Translations under genes and position numbers: made by a program
Shown here: positions 23,916 through 24,180 of the stretch, piece after piece
Layout of the letters: each line of letters starts with the position of its first letter
How positions within the stretch are numbered: position 1 is the stretch's first letter
The notes under the pieces: model-generated
What the model saw: only the letters and a program-made list of their open reading frames with translations
Databases searched by the model: none
Told to the model about the DNA's origin: nothing
NCBI GenBank assembly: GCA_003243255.1
Contig: QFQM01000059.1
Location: 1 to 24,180 of the forward strand
DNA from: Flavobacterium psychrophilum
GTDB lineage: Bacteria > Bacteroidota > Bacteroidia > Flavobacteriales > Flavobacteriaceae
Length of the DNA: 24,180 bases
Direction: 5' to 3'

Positions 23916-24180
23916 TTAGAATTTGTAAGCAGCTCCCACAGAAATTGTAGATACAGTAGCACCATCAACTGCAATACCTTTGTAACCTACATAAACATCA
24001 AGTTGCTCGGCAATATGGTAACCTACTTTTGGCTGATAGTAAAAACCACCATCTCCATCACCGCTGCCGGCATAGATAGCATAACCAAGATCTGCTGCTA
24101 CGAAGAACTGATCAAAAGAATACTGACCTGTAGCCGCTACAGGAATATATCCAAAGTCATCCGCTTTAATTTCACCAAAT
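23916..24180 (-). CDS. Small outer-membrane beta-barrel protein, paralogue B (partial)
   Basis: The C-terminal 87 residues of a minus-strand gene whose 5' end lies beyond the right edge. The stop codon is at 23916-23918. The visible translation includes GQYSFDQFFVAADLGYAIYA, FYYQPKVGYHIAEQLDVYVG and a C-terminal VGAAYKF with a terminal phenylalanine. It is clearly homologous to the downstream gene at 23327-23821 over the whole visible part, and differs by a glycine- and aspartate-rich loop (SGDGDGG). The frame is open to the edge with no start codon needed. It has its own terminator. Function is unknown beyond a probable outer-membrane barrel. Confidence 0.88.
   Translation of the reverse strand, partial: FGEIKADDFGYIPVAATGQYSFDQFFVAADLGYAIYAGSGDGDGGFYYQPKVGYHIAEQLDVYVGYKGIAVDGATVSTISVGAAYKF

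Overview
The window looks like a chromosomal segment of a Flavobacteriaceae bacterium, most likely Flavobacterium or a near relative. The evidence is AT-rich DNA, several TAnnTTTG-type -7 promoter boxes with an upstream TTG (typical of Bacteroidetes), few Shine-Dalgarno sites, a TonB receptor with an N-terminal carboxypeptidase-regulatory-like domain, a lipoprotein with a Bacteroidetes-type C-x-K-(D/E)2 surface-export signal, and a 6S-like RNA between zapA and rny. Most genes are ordinary housekeeping or envelope genes. I see no tRNA, rRNA, CRISPR array, prophage or complete insertion sequence.

Layout. 1-3602 (+): an ABC exporter cut by the left edge, with a strong terminator; a HAD hydrolase; then a DUF2971 protein and a TfoX-N protein that probably share a transcript. 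3660-8613 (-): an apparent three-gene operon in the order M23 LytM-type peptidase, TonB-dependent receptor (overlapping the peptidase gene), and a small surface lipoprotein with two EF-hand-like loops. 8614-8790 is a divergent promoter region. 8791-11169 (+): a small coiled-coil protein, ZapA, a 6S-like RNA and ribonuclease Y. 11170-11687 is the only long non-coding stretch; it holds the rny terminator and a cluster of palindromic repeats. 11688-11939 is an unrecognised 83-residue gene.

12050-18761 (-) is a complete tripartite RND multidrug-efflux locus: TetR regulator, periplasmic adaptor, HAE1-family permease and TolC-type lipoprotein. Four copies of a TTAAY-NNN-GTTAA operator-like repeat lie only upstream of tetR and in the tetR/adaptor gap, which suggests that the TetR protein represses itself and the pump.

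18880-20782 (-): a cytoplasmic PAS-PAS histidine kinase overlapping a single-domain response regulator. 20859-21776 (-): the XerD recombinase. 21871 to the end: four small outer-membrane beta-barrel genes. The first is on + and shares a terminator with the convergent second. The third and the edge-truncated fourth are clear tandem paralogues. The best regulatory signal in the window is the operator array; the best RNA signal is the 6S-like element.
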